Source of the DNA: Gymnopilus junonius
Taxonomy: Eukaryota > Basidiomycota > Agaricomycetes > Agaricales > Galerinaceae
Length of the DNA stretch: 64,000 nucleotides
Direction of reading: 5' to 3'
NCBI GenBank assembly: GCA_015501075.1
Contig: JADNYJ010000018.1
Location: 62,001-126,000, forward strand
The position numbers and the translations under genes are program-made. This document shows positions 38,020-48,692 of this stretch, piece by piece. The notes under the pieces were generated by a model. The model saw only the letters and a program-made list of their open reading frames with translations, made no database searches and was not told where the DNA came from. Position 1 is the stretch's first letter. The number at the start of each line of letters is the position of its first letter.

Positions 38020-39943
38020 ATGGCCTCAGCTGCGACTATAGAATATGCATCCAATGCCCCCCAGCCCCTGCGATATCCCCGCCTCCCTAAGCACCATTTG
38101 ACTTCCTCTGAGACCCCCGATTACATTCGACTCATCCTCACATCCAAGGTCTACGAAATCTTGAAGGAAACCCCTCTCGTTCTCGCTGCAAACCTCAGTG
38201 CAAAACTCGGCAATCAGATATATCTCAAGAGGGAGGACCTCCAAGAGGTCTTCAGCTTTAAAATCCGCGGCGCTTACAATTTTATGGCCAGTCTCACTGA
38301 TGAGGAACGGTGGAAAGGTGTCGTCACCTGCAGCGCTGGTTAGTGTGCGTATTTTTGGTGGAAATGACTATATTGATCATCCTTCAAATTTCCTACGTCA
38401 TTTCACTTGCTAAATTTTATATTTACAGGAAACCATGCCCAAGGTGTCGCGCTTTCTGGTGCTCGTTTGGGAATTCCGTGCACCATTGTGATGCCGCAAG
38501 GGACCCCTGATATCAAAGTGCGCAACGTCGCTCGTCTTGGTGCAAAAGTTGTTCTTCACGGTGTCGATTTTGACGAAGCCAAAGCTGAATGTGCACGCCT
38601 GGCCTCTTCTCACGGACTAGTCTTCGTTCCGCCCTATGATGATCCTCTCGTGATTGCTGGTCAGGGCACTATTGGAATGGAAATCTTGAAGCAGGCTCCC
38701 GACTCTGACCAATTGAGCGCTGTCTTTGCATCGGTCGGCGGAGGAGGGTTAGTTGCTGGTATCTGCGAGTATATCAAGAGAATCGGCAGCCCAGACACAA
38801 AGGTAGTGGGCGTAGAAACATGGGACGGAGACGCTATGGCTAAAAGTCTAGAAAAGGGTGAAAGAGTCACCTTACATGAAGTCGGACCATTCAGCGATGG
38901 CACTGCCGTCAAAATAGTTGGCGAGGAGCCGTTTAGAATATGCAAACAACTCCTTGACGGAATTGTCAAAGTGGACAATGATGAAATTTGTGCCGCTATC
39001 AAAGATATCTTTGAAGGTAAGCAGATTTCTCATTATCTTCCCCAAACCTTTTCTCATATCACAGAAACACGATCGATCACGGAACCTGCGGGGGCTTTGG
39101 CCCTTGCTGGTCTTAAGCGTTATATTGTTCAGAACAATTTGATAGGTGCTCAGAAGAAATTTGTCGCAGTTGTCAGTGGTGCGAACATGAATTTTGATCG
39201 CCTACGCTTCGTTGCCGAACGCGCAGAATTGGGAGAAGGTCGCGAGGCTCTTCTCAGTGTCGAAATCCCCGAGCGTCCGGGCAGGCATGTTCTCTGTCGA
39301 CTCGTCACACTCCGTACCTAATGGCTTTCCAGCTTCATTGCTTTACATAGCATCATCCATCCACGGGCCGTTACAGAGTTCATATACCGATACAACGTTT
39401 CGGGTGACAGGGCGCATGTTTTATTGTCATTCAAATTGCAAACCGATTCTCGGGAGACCGAAGTTCGTGAAGTCCTAGCGGAACTCGAAGGCGCAGACAT
39501 GAAGGGTTTTGATATCAGCGACGATGAAATGGCTAAGAGCCATGTTCGATACATGATTGGGGGTTGTCAGAAAGTTTCGAATGAAAGAGTGTTTAGATTT
39601 GGTGAGTCCTGTAGTACACTGTTCCTATGTTCTACCTTGTCAACAAGCGATTACAATAGCTTTTCCAGAGCGACCAGGTGCGCTACGCAAATTTTTGCTG
39701 GGCCTGCAGCAGGGATGGAATATTTCGCTGTTCCATTATCGAAACCATGGTGCAGGTTGTAGACCTACCAATTCAATGCAATATACCCTAACGCTGAGTT
39801 CTTCAGATCTGGGGAAAGTTCTTGCTGGTATTCAAGTACCAGAAAGCGACTCTGCCGAATTCATCCGATTTTTGGAACAGCTTGATTATGCCTATACCGA
39901 AGAAACAGAAAATAGCGTGTACAGGCGATTTTTGCACGGATAA
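38020..39943 (+). CDS. ILV1: Threonine dehydratase (deaminase), biosynthetic
   Basis: PLP enzyme converting threonine to 2-oxobutanoate, the first step of isoleucine synthesis, mitochondrial in fungi. Start at ATG 38020 ([11 protein letters not shown]). PLP lysine motif: [18 protein letters not shown]. Then [15 protein letters not shown], the phosphate loop [23 protein letters not shown], and [15 protein letters not shown]. Two C-terminal ACT regulatory domains follow: the first opens [24 protein letters not shown], the second [31 protein letters not shown] and ends YRRFLHG. These normally give isoleucine feedback inhibition. The intron in the first ACT domain (39285-39332) has a GC donor (AG|GCATGT). 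About five introns; all phases agree. The gene looks intact. Confidence 0.96.
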
Positions 39944-40277
39944 TCATGCATGCGCGTGGCAATGATAGAATAATATACAAGTCACTTACAGCGTGTAAAC
40001 CCGCTTTCAATCAACGATTCATACCCATCCGTCCCTCGTAACGTTCATTGACCGTGCGCATAGGGTACAGGGAATAGTGTCACAATGTGTTAACCAAATT
40101 GCAAGATGTGACTAGCGAAAGATCAATCTTATTTCAATTGCAAGAATGGTATGATTAAGGTCTAGAATGGAAGCCTAAGTTTATCGACGATGATTTGTTC
40201 GGGCGAGCACATGTCTGAAGAGCAATGGTTAGTAGTTAATACCAGACTAATGCATGCATCACTTACAGTAACCATGT
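39944..40277. other. Convergent 3' region ILV1 / NDUFB3
   Basis: About 330 bases between convergent stops. Nothing recognisable beyond expected 3' UTRs. Confidence 0.5.
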
Positions 40278-40472
40278 TCAGTGGTGATGGGTTTCATGTT
40301 TTTGGCTACTAAAGAACATATTATCCGCGACGACATAAGCTGTGAAAGCCACAACAGCAATTCCAAAGCCGGGAAATAAGTTTCGAATCATGACACGGTT
40401 TGTGAATATAGAGCTCTTCCGCCAGGCTTCTCTTTTCGCCCAAGGATCTCTGAACAAGGGAAGGTTGGACAT
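40278..40472 (-). CDS. NDUFB3: NADH dehydrogenase complex I subunit B12 (NDUFB3-like)
   Basis: A 64-residue membrane-arm accessory subunit of complex I. Landmarks: FRDPWAKREAWRKS, then NLFPGFGIAVVAFTAYVVADNMFF, one transmembrane helix, and a His-rich tail (HETHHH). The start is the ATG at 40472 (MSNLPLF); the frame is open further upstream but only through a TTG. Its small size fits the family. Divergent from TOP1, 268 bp away. This shows that the organism keeps a rotenone-sensitive-type complex I. Confidence 0.85.
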   Translation of the reverse strand: MSNLPLFRDPWAKREAWRKSSIFTNRVMIRNLFPGFGIAVVAFTAYVVADNMFFSSQKHETHHH

Positions 40473-40740
40473 CTTGGCTGAATGCCCGGTCAACTTAAAG
40501 AATTCGCAGAGACCAATGAACTCACGGAAGAATGAAGAATAGAGTCGGCAGATTACTAAGCATTCTGTGGGACTGCTATGCCGATCACTTAAGGGCAGGC
40601 GACAGTAACTCCGTCAAAATTGATCGAATTCTGCCCAAGGTACTTACTTGCTTGCTTATTCTACAGTCCGGCCCATTCCAAGCAATCTGGGTCTATCGTG
40701 CAATCTACTCTCCTATTTGCATAACTCTCCCGATATCGCT

Positions 40741-43700
40741 ATGACATCTGAGACTGCCGTGGCACTCGACAAGGAAAGGCCATCCAGTGGCCTAAATGGG
40801 CATGGACGAAATGCACAGCTGAATGGGAATCATACTATCAAGGATGAAGATGTTGCCATGAGCGAAGATGACTTACCATTGGTAGGATCTTCTCTAATAT
40901 CGTGGATTTTATTATTAACAAAAAACCCCCCTTAGTCTCAAACCACTCGCCGTGACGCCACGTCGATTCCTCCTCGTAGCCTGAAACGCAAGAAACCAGT
41001 CTATGCGGAGTCTTCCAGTGAAGACGACACTCCATTAGCTTCTTCACCTGCAAAGCCGGCTAAAGCTAATGGCAAGGGGAAGCCCAAACAAGAACCGAGC
41101 GAATCAACTGTCGTATTTCCCACTGACGACGCGTCCAACAACCGAGGAGCTTCTAATGGCCGAGTTTCGAAGCCTGCAAGAAAGAAGGTGAAAGAGGAAA
41201 GCGATTCGGCCAGCGATCAGGACGAGGACGACCAGTCCCTCGAGTCGAAGTCGCGCTCCGTCAGTCGCAAACGCAAGGTGAAGGCAGAGAGCGGTTCCGA
41301 CGTTCACAGGAATACCTCAATGAAGCCACGAAAGAAAGTGAAACAGGAAGAAGATGGTTCTGAGGCAGAGGCGCCAAAGCCAAAGAGGGCTCGTAAAACC
41401 AAGGGTGACACAGAGACTAAATCTCCTTCTAAACCGAGAGGAAAGAAGAAGGAAGAGCAGGACCAGGATCAGGACCAAAAAGAAGTATTTAGATGGTGGG
41501 AGAACAATTCTGACCCCAACGGAGATGGTAGTGTCAAGTGGACGACTCTCGAACACAACGGTGTTATATTTCCTCCACCGTACGAGCCTTTACCTTCTAC
41601 AGTCAAAATGAAATATAACGGTACGTGGTCTGATATGCGCACCCGACCATCAGAATTTATTGCATAGTGCATAGGTAAATCCACGGATCTGCCACCCGAA
41701 GCAGAGGAAGTTGCTGGTTTTTACGCGGCATTGCTGGAGACCGAACATGCTCGAGACGCGACATTCAATAAGAACTTCTTTGACGACTGGAAAACTGTAA
41801 TGAAAAAGCATCCTCCAGTAAGCTCTCAATTGTACACTGGCCCGTTAAGATCTATTTACCCTGTCCTATCCTAGAGGGATGGCACAAAAATTACAAGTTT
41901 TGATCTTTGCGATTTTCGACCCATGTTTGAGCATTTCGAAGCCGAGAAGGCAAAAAAAAAGGCAATGACCGGCGAGGAAAAGAAAGCTGCTAAAAAGGCC
42001 AAGGACGAAATGGAAGCTAAATACACAACTTGTCTCCTTGATGGACGCAAAGAAAAGGTTGGGAATTTCAGAGTTGAACCTCCTGGGCTCTTTCGAGGTC
42101 GCGGAGATCATCCTAAGAAAGGAGCACTAAAGGTAAGTACTGGATACTCAGTCCTTGAATGCTCTCGCTCATTGGCAATGCAAGTTCCGTGTGCGTCCAG
42201 AAGATATCACTCTTAACATTGGTGAAGGTGCCCCTATACCGGTACCAAACATGCCTGGGAAGTGGAAAGCCATCCAATATGACAATACAGTTACTTGGTT
42301 GGCTAACTGGACAGAAAATATCAATGGTAATCATAAATATGTCTTCTTAGCTGCGGGCAGCTCTTTGAAAGGACAGAGTGATATGCAGAAATTCGAAAAG
42401 GCCCGGGAATTGAAGGTATTCAATATCTTGGCCGGCTCACACTTTCATTGTTCTCATCCTTGACTCAGAACCATGTTGACCGCATTCGTCAAAATTACAC
42501 TGTGGATCTTAAGTCCAAAGTAATGGCGGACCGTCAGCGTGCCACGGCAATGTACTTCATCGATAAACTGGCTCTTCGAGCCGGCAATGAAAAGGGCGAA
42601 GATGAAGCAGACACCGTTGGTTGTTGTTCCTTGCGATGTGAACATGTCACCCTCGAATCGCCTGATTTTATCATTTTCGATTTCCTCGGAAAAGACTCTA
42701 TAAGATATTACAACAGAGTTCAGGTTGATCCTCAAGTTTTCAAAAACATCCGAATATTCAAGGATAACAAGAACGATGACGACAACCTATTTGACCGTGT
42801 CACTGTACGTGCACTTCTGTTACAATTCAAGAGTTCGGGATGCTTGTCTAATTTTTCTTTAGACCACCTCTCTCAACAAGCATCTGACAAGTGAGATGAA
42901 AGGCTTGACGGCCAAAGTCTTTCGTACCTTCAATGCTTCTTTCACTTTCCAACGCCTCCTGGACGAAGAAGACTTGGCCAACGCGACGCTTCAAGAAAAG
43001 TTAAATGTGTATAATAAAGCCAACCGTAAGGTTGCCATTTTATGTAATCATCAGCGTAGTGCTCCAAAGACCCACGACCAATCAATGGAAAAGATGCGTT
43101 ACAAAGTAAGATTTCTCTTTTTTTAATTCCTGTCTCGTTCATGACCACCTTTCTGTAGCATCGATCCTTTAAATATGAAAGGATGAAATTACGACATGCT
43201 TTATTCAAATTAGACCCCAAACACAAGAAAAATGCTAAATATAAGGACGATGAAAGCGATCTGGATGACGATTGGATAATCGAACATGAGAACAATCTAA
43301 AGCTCAAAGAAATCGAGAAAGCTGAGAAGAAGTTCGTTAAAGAGAACGAAAAGCTTCAAGAAGAGAGCGAAGCACCGCAAAAGGATTCGGTTCTCAGGGA
43401 GCGTCTGGACGATATCGAAGAAGAATTTAACCGATTGGCCAAGGAACGTGGCACCAGCAAGGCAACACTGAAGCGTGACCGACCTGAGGAAAAGCTCGAA
43501 GAATCCATTGACAAGCTGACCGAAAAGATTAAAGCGTTTAAACTGCAGATCGTTGACCGGGATGAAGGAAAGGAAGTTGCATTGGGTACAAGGTACGTTG
43601 ACAGAAGCAACTGTGAAATGTTATACTTACCACAACAACTCAGTAAAATCAACTACCTTGACCCTCGGTACGTTCATTCCCGTCTTCCTTTTCCCAATCC

Positions 43701-43888
43701 ACTATCTGAAGAGGAGCAATAGGATTACTGCGGCATGGTGTCAAATCCACGACTTCCCAATAGAAAAAATATTCTCTAAGACACTCGTTGCGAAATGTAA
43801 GGCATTGATGTTGATATCTGAGCACGACGTAACTTATCTTTGACCAGTCCCTTGGGCGATGGAAGTCGAGAAAGAATGGAAGTTCTGA
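40741..43888 (+). CDS. TOP1: DNA topoisomerase I (type IB)
   Basis: Relaxes supercoils by a 3'-phosphotyrosine intermediate. The first ~250 residues are charged, with Lys/Glu/Ser blocks and nuclear-signal-like runs ([22 protein letters not shown]). The core starts [21 protein letters not shown] and [12 protein letters not shown], then [60 protein letters not shown], and [12 protein letters not shown]. The linker is a long coiled coil ([23 protein letters not shown]). The catalytic block SKINYLDPR (nucleophile Tyr) is formed by a small exon flanked by two introns. The last exons give [21 protein letters not shown] and finally [13 protein letters not shown] before the stop at 43886. About ten introns, all in frame. 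Confidence 0.96.
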
Positions 43889-44097
43889 CACTGCATGCAG
43901 CATAACTGTATACATAGTCTGATTTACAATGGACGCTTTAAAACGCCGTTTACTAGACATAGACCAGTAGCGCTAAACATCAACACGTAACAAGCATTTT
44001 CACTTTGTCCTGAGGGCGCTGGACCAAATAAATGGCGCGTGTCCAAAAATAAAAATGGGAGCTTGAAACGCTCCAGCCTTACCCAGTATCGTCATCA

Positions 44098-44630
44098 TGA
44101 GTAGGTTCGATGACCAGAGCTCGCGCACCATCTTTGCGTCGAAGACTGCATATGATGGGCTTAAAGTTGACTCAGGAGAGGAGTCAGAAGAGGAACGCCC
44201 TTCTGACATAGACAGAGGTACTGAACGAGAAAGGTACTTGGCTGCTACGTTTCTCCATTCCCCATCCTAACTTCTCGAGGTTGTCAGCGTCCCACTTGAG
44301 CCTGTCAAAATGTCGAAATCGGCGGTAAAAAAGGCTCAACGCCTTGCTCGTATTGAAGAGAAACAACGCCAGAAAGAGCTTAAAACTCAACTCAAGCGGG
44401 CTAGTTCCGAGGCGTTGTCAGACGAAATTATGAATTCGTCTGCGTCTCACGAGCCTGTCACAATGACGAACGAACAAGACTTGCAGCCTGCTAGACTACC
44501 TAGCCTGGAGCATGAGCCTGCTGTTGAATTTCGGAACGTGGTTACTGAAGTGGAAGTAGAGCAGAATGGAATCATGCATCCCCTGAACTACTATACTCTG
44601 AAGCAGCCCCTTCAGCTATGTCTGAAGTGA
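44098..44630 (+). CDS. Unknown lysine-rich ORF overlapping the CDS1 start
   Basis: I do not recognise this product. Two exons are inferred: 44098 to about 44235 (MSRFDDQSSRTIFASK..., acidic EESEEERPSDID), then a ~55-nt intron to 44290, then SVPLEPVKMSKSAVKKAQRLARIEEKQRQKELK (a strongly basic helix), and a polar tail to a stop at 44628-44630. The reading frame overlaps the CDS1 ATG (44618) by 13 bases in another frame. A single inserted base near 44580 would fuse it to CDS1 as an N-terminal extension (the CDS1 frame reads [14 protein letters not shown] upstream of its ATG). Because frame slips are common in this window, it may be either a separate small gene or the true 5' part of CDS1. Confidence 0.45.
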
Positions 44631-46138
44631 GTGGATCAGTTGCATCGTCGAATGCAGGATCAGGCCTACCGACAACTCAAGATGCGGAGAAGTCTAAGAA
44701 GCGACAAAATGCTCTGACTAGGACGTTATGGACCTTCATCATGATTGGCGGCTTCATAGGTACGTTGCTTATCTCGCTTTCTTCGACACCTATGCTCAGC
44801 ACTTCGACAGTACTGTTGTTGCTTGGGCATGCCTACATGATCCTTCTTGTCATGCTTTGCCAAACTCTGGTCTACAGGGAAGTCACTGCGCTCTTCTCCC
44901 TTAAAACTGCAACACCACAGTCTCAAGATTCGGAGCCCCTCAAAGGAAAGGACCCTTGGAGCAAAACATTGAACTGGTATTTCTTCGCTGTCACGAATTA
45001 TTTCTTGTATGGAGAAAGTATCATATACTATTTCAAGGTAAAATTACGTCTCCTGCAATGAGGAAGTCACTGATTTGATGCCTTCGATTCAGCATGTTGT
45101 TTTCGCAGATGCGAACCTCCTCCCCTTTGCAACCAACCATCGAATGATCAGTTTCACACTGTACACCATCGGTTTCATGGGCTTCGTCATGTCGTTGAAG
45201 AAGGGCTATCTGAAGCAACAATTCAGTCTCTTCTGTTGGGTTCACATGAGTCTGTTGCTGATTGTCGTCTCCAGGTAAGGTCAAGCAGCATGTATCAAAA
45301 AATCTCTAATATTTCTCAGTCATTTCATTGTGAACAATATTTTGGAAGGTCTCATTTGGTTCTGGGTCCCTGCATCTTTGTTATATGCAATGATATTTTT
45401 GCCTATGTCTGGGGGGTGACTATTGGCCGCACGCCTCTCATAAAGCTTTCGCCTAAGAAAACTGTGGAAGGATTTGTAGGGGCCTTTATCAGCACAGTCA
45501 TTTTCGGAACACTCTGGGGTTCGTACTTCATGCGTTTCGATTACATGATCTGTCCCGTGCATGATTTGGGTGTCAATGCATGGAGTTCAATGAGCTGTAC
45601 ACCCAATCCCATTTTTGTTTGGAGAACCTTGAACCTTTGGCCGCCCTTTTCGACATTCTTGAGTACCCTGGTCAGTTTATTTGTCTTTTGTGTCATTAGG
45701 ATGTATTTTAATAGCTCCGACAGACTGGCTATAGTGTGAAGACGATATCCTACGTCCCATATCAACTCCATCTTCTCATTCTGTCCTGCTTTGCCTCATT
45801 GGTAGCCCCCTTTGGAGGGTTTTTTGCCTCAGGATTCAAGCGAGCATTTAACATCAAGGATTTCGGACATAGCATTCCGGGTCATGGTGGAATGACCGAT
45901 CGTATGGACTGCCAGTTAGTTTCACTTTTGCTTGATTTTAAAATTTTATTAACGATTTCTCAGATTTTTAATGGGTGTCTTCACCTATGTATACTACAGC
46001 AGTCTAATACGTGTTCATCAGGTAACTGTTGGAGGAATTTTGCAGACAGTCGTCAGTGGGTTGAGTGTGGACCAACAGTTGGAACTGATTTGTGACTTGA
46101 AAAGTTATTTAGAAGGGCAGGGTGTCGCTGTCCCATGA
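44618..46138 (+). CDS. CDS1: Phosphatidate cytidylyltransferase (CDP-DAG synthase), frame broken once
   Basis: Makes CDP-diacylglycerol from phosphatidic acid and CTP, at the ER, the precursor for PI, PS and cardiolipin. After a Ser-rich N-terminus come the first helix block ([20 protein letters not shown]), [43 protein letters not shown], and the conserved run [20 protein letters not shown] with [13 protein letters not shown]. The CDS signature follows: [30 protein letters not shown]. The C-terminus ends LEGQGVAVP. The frame slips at the TTT run 45377-45379: IWFWVPAS lies in one frame, VICNDIFAY in the next, as if one T were missing. The upstream small ORF may belong to it. Confidence 0.93.
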
Positions 46139-46292
46139 TGTGTAACATTCAACCTTAAAATGCCTCTGATGATTATGCTCTCAGTAATGGACACGTACAT
46201 AAAATAATATAATCATGGATCGCATTATTTGGTATATCCATTGAAACTTGGGAAGGGTATTGCAACTTATTCAAATATAGATGTCATTTGGT

Positions 46293-47569
46293 TCATTGAT
46301 GGCCTACTGACCATATAGCAAGGCCTTTAAATGCCATAGGCTTCCGCCCCTTTGCCTGTTTGAAGCCTACAACACCTAGACCCTTTGCATCATAGTCGCC
46401 GACCTTATCAACAGAGTAAAGTGTGACATTGCCTTCTCCTGAAATGAAGATATTGGCTACCCAAGCACCTTCGTGGTTGACGTACTCGAGTGGAATATAT
46501 TCTTGATTGGTAGTCCCAATTACAAAGACATAGTTGTCTGCGTCGGCGACCGACATATGTTCACATCTTTTTGTGATGCTGAACCTCGCATACTGCCCAT
46601 CTGGAATAATTTTAATGGACGGTTCCACATGCATGGGATCAAGACCAAATTGATCTAAATCTCCGGTCAATTTTGGTCCTTCTGGTGGAGGATATAATCT
46701 TCCCATATATGTTGTTCGACTGTTAATCGGAAAGACGGGTCTGTTGGAAAATGTCTCTGTCCGAATTCATCCGGGGGAGCAATAAACCACTTTGATGCCA
46801 ATTTGGCCTGATATACAGCACCGTTCAGGAAGCCTGCGCCCCAGCATGAATCCACCAAATGCCATTCACCGTGAAAAAAAATGCAGTTCCAGGCGTGATT
46901 GCTGGTCATTTCAGGAACGTGTTCATCGTCGCGAAGCGGCTCGTACCCGTAACCCTTTCCATGGCCAGATACGGTGTGCACCTGAAGTCCCATTAAAGTG
47001 CCCAGATTTTCAAACAAGCCAGCATAACCCTCGCAAACAGCAAGGCCAGATATGAGGGTTGAGTCTGGCGTCGAAGATTGAATATTGCCGGAGAAGAATG
47101 ATTCGGCATCGTAAGATATATTATAATGGAGCCATGCAAATATAGCTCGGGCTTTGTCAACATCGTCTTGGAAAGGCTCTGCGAGGCCGTACGCAAGATC
47201 TTCTAGTGAGCGGACTGAAGTACGAGGAAAGAATGCTGCATGCGCATCTACTCTGGAGAAATCTCTGCACAAGAGACATGAGGGCTGAGGAACAGCTGAT
47301 CCGTCAAGGAGCGGAGCAGGCTTCGAAGCTAAATTTAGAGGAGGAGGATTCGAAAATGTCCTCGCAGAACTGGCGGACGAGGATGGGGTGCGATTGGGAG
47401 GAGGAGGGGGCTTTCTTGCCAACAATCTGGACAAATCGGGAATAGAACTGCTTGGAGTAGGACGACCCCACGCACCACTCGAATGTCCACATTGCTTAAG
47501 CGCGGTGGTGTCTTTTGGTAGCGAAGGCGGTAATCTACGAGGAGGGGGCGGCCGAGCAAGAGTTGCCAT
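46293..47569 (-). CDS. Transglutaminase-fold protein, Cyk3-like, frame broken once
   Basis: The start at 47569 opens a ~100-residue Pro/Ser-rich segment (PPPPRRLPPSLP, RKPPPPPNRTP), then SLEDLAYGLAEPFQDDVDKARAIFAWLHYNISYDAESFF. The transglutaminase-like core follows: GLAVCEGYAGLFENLGTLMGL (Cys), TSNHAWNCIFFHGEWHLVDSCWGAG (His and Asp), so all three catalytic positions are present. The C-terminal ~140 residues (LEYVNHEGAWVANIFISGEGNVTLYSV) look like the beta-sandwich that follows the core in Cyk3/KY proteins. Fungal Cyk3 acts at the cytokinetic ring; here no N-terminal SH3 domain is seen. The frame slips near 46687 (EDYIL before, PPEGPKLTGDL after), as if a C were missing. Role inferred from family only. 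Confidence 0.75.
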
Positions 47570-47875
47570 TTACTTGATTTGAAGAATCCCCTCATGTTCT
47601 TATTTGAATGCCATGACTCGACATGCGAGCCTTACGGATACACCCAATGGTTTTCTCACATGTACCTGACATTCCCAAGTCTTTGTTCCAAATCGATACC
47701 GAGTGCCAAAATCATGCAAGCAATCAGCACCTGATGGCTCAAGACATCCCTTAATCTAGTACTCTTGGGCTCGCAAATCATACTATTGTGAAAGGCAGAT
47801 CATAAAGAGACAAGTAGGCATACGATTTGTGCGATAAACATGTGGTCGTAATAAGAGGTTCAACGGGGGAAGTAC
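47570..47875. other. Intergenic gap RPS23 / Cyk3-like gene
   Basis: About 305 bases upstream of the Cyk3-like gene and downstream of RPS23, both on the complement. No other feature recognised. Confidence 0.5.
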
Positions 47876-48528
47876 TTATGATCTTGGCTTCTCCTATACA
47901 ACGTGTTACCGGGTAAAACATGGATGAAATTAGAGGGACGACAAACCTTCTTCTCCTTCCACAGAGCTAAGAGACCAACACCAGACACTTTCACCACTTT
48001 GAATCGAACTCCAGGAATATCACCCTTGGCTTTTCCACGTCGACCGAAACCTGAGATAAGTACTTCGTCATTCTCATCCACGAAGTTCAAGCAACCATCA
48101 TTCTGAAGACGAGGGAAATCAGAATTTGGCGAATTAGGGGGGGAAATTTACGAACAGGCACGAAAGCGGTGACTTTCTTCCCGTTTTTAATCAATTGTAC
48201 ACGGACACACTTGCGGATAGCAGAGTTGGGTTGCTTGGCTTCAACGCCGACTTTCTCGAGAACGATACCCTTCGCATGGGAAGAGCCTCCAGTAGGAGAG
48301 GTCTTGTATACGTTACCGAGCGCACGCTTTTTGTAAGCTTTATCGGCCTACGAAGGAAAACATTAGCCTGCATAGAGCAGAGGAGAAATTGAGGCCTTAT
48401 CGTACCCAGCGGTTTTCCCTTCGGTCGGTGCGCAGCTTGCGGGCGGCCTGAAGACCGCGAGGTTTGTTGGCTAAGAAAGGTGAGCAAATCACGAAGGAAC
48501 AGAGACGACAGAGGGACGCACAGCCCAT
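47876..48528 (-). CDS. RPS23: 40S ribosomal protein S23 (uS12)
   Basis: Decoding-centre protein of the cytosolic small subunit. Five exons: 48522-48528 (7 nt, ATGGGCT), 48406-48470, 48156-48347, 47947-48102 and 47876-47893, totalling 438 nt, 145 residues, the standard length. Sequence marks: [59 protein letters not shown] (with the proline that is hydroxylated in this family), [20 protein letters not shown], and [19 protein letters not shown]. The start is fixed by the 7-nt first exon and phase. Divergent from the mitochondrial TyrRS gene, 164 bp apart. Confidence 0.97.
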
Positions 48529-48692
48529 TCTTGAGGAGGAGGTCGATGCTGGTGTTGGCGGTGAGGTTGGATAGGAAAAGGCCGGTAAACCTTATTTACA
48601 AAACTGTTACAGTTTCAAAACTCCGCAATCACATGATCAGCAGAGGATCGCGTGACGGACGCGTTGAAATTTCCAGAATCCAAACAGCGTCC

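Noticed and set aside
40491..40493. NDUFB3 start at 40493
   Set aside because: The codon is TTG (minus strand); the first ATG in frame is 40472 and gives a complete-looking N-terminus.
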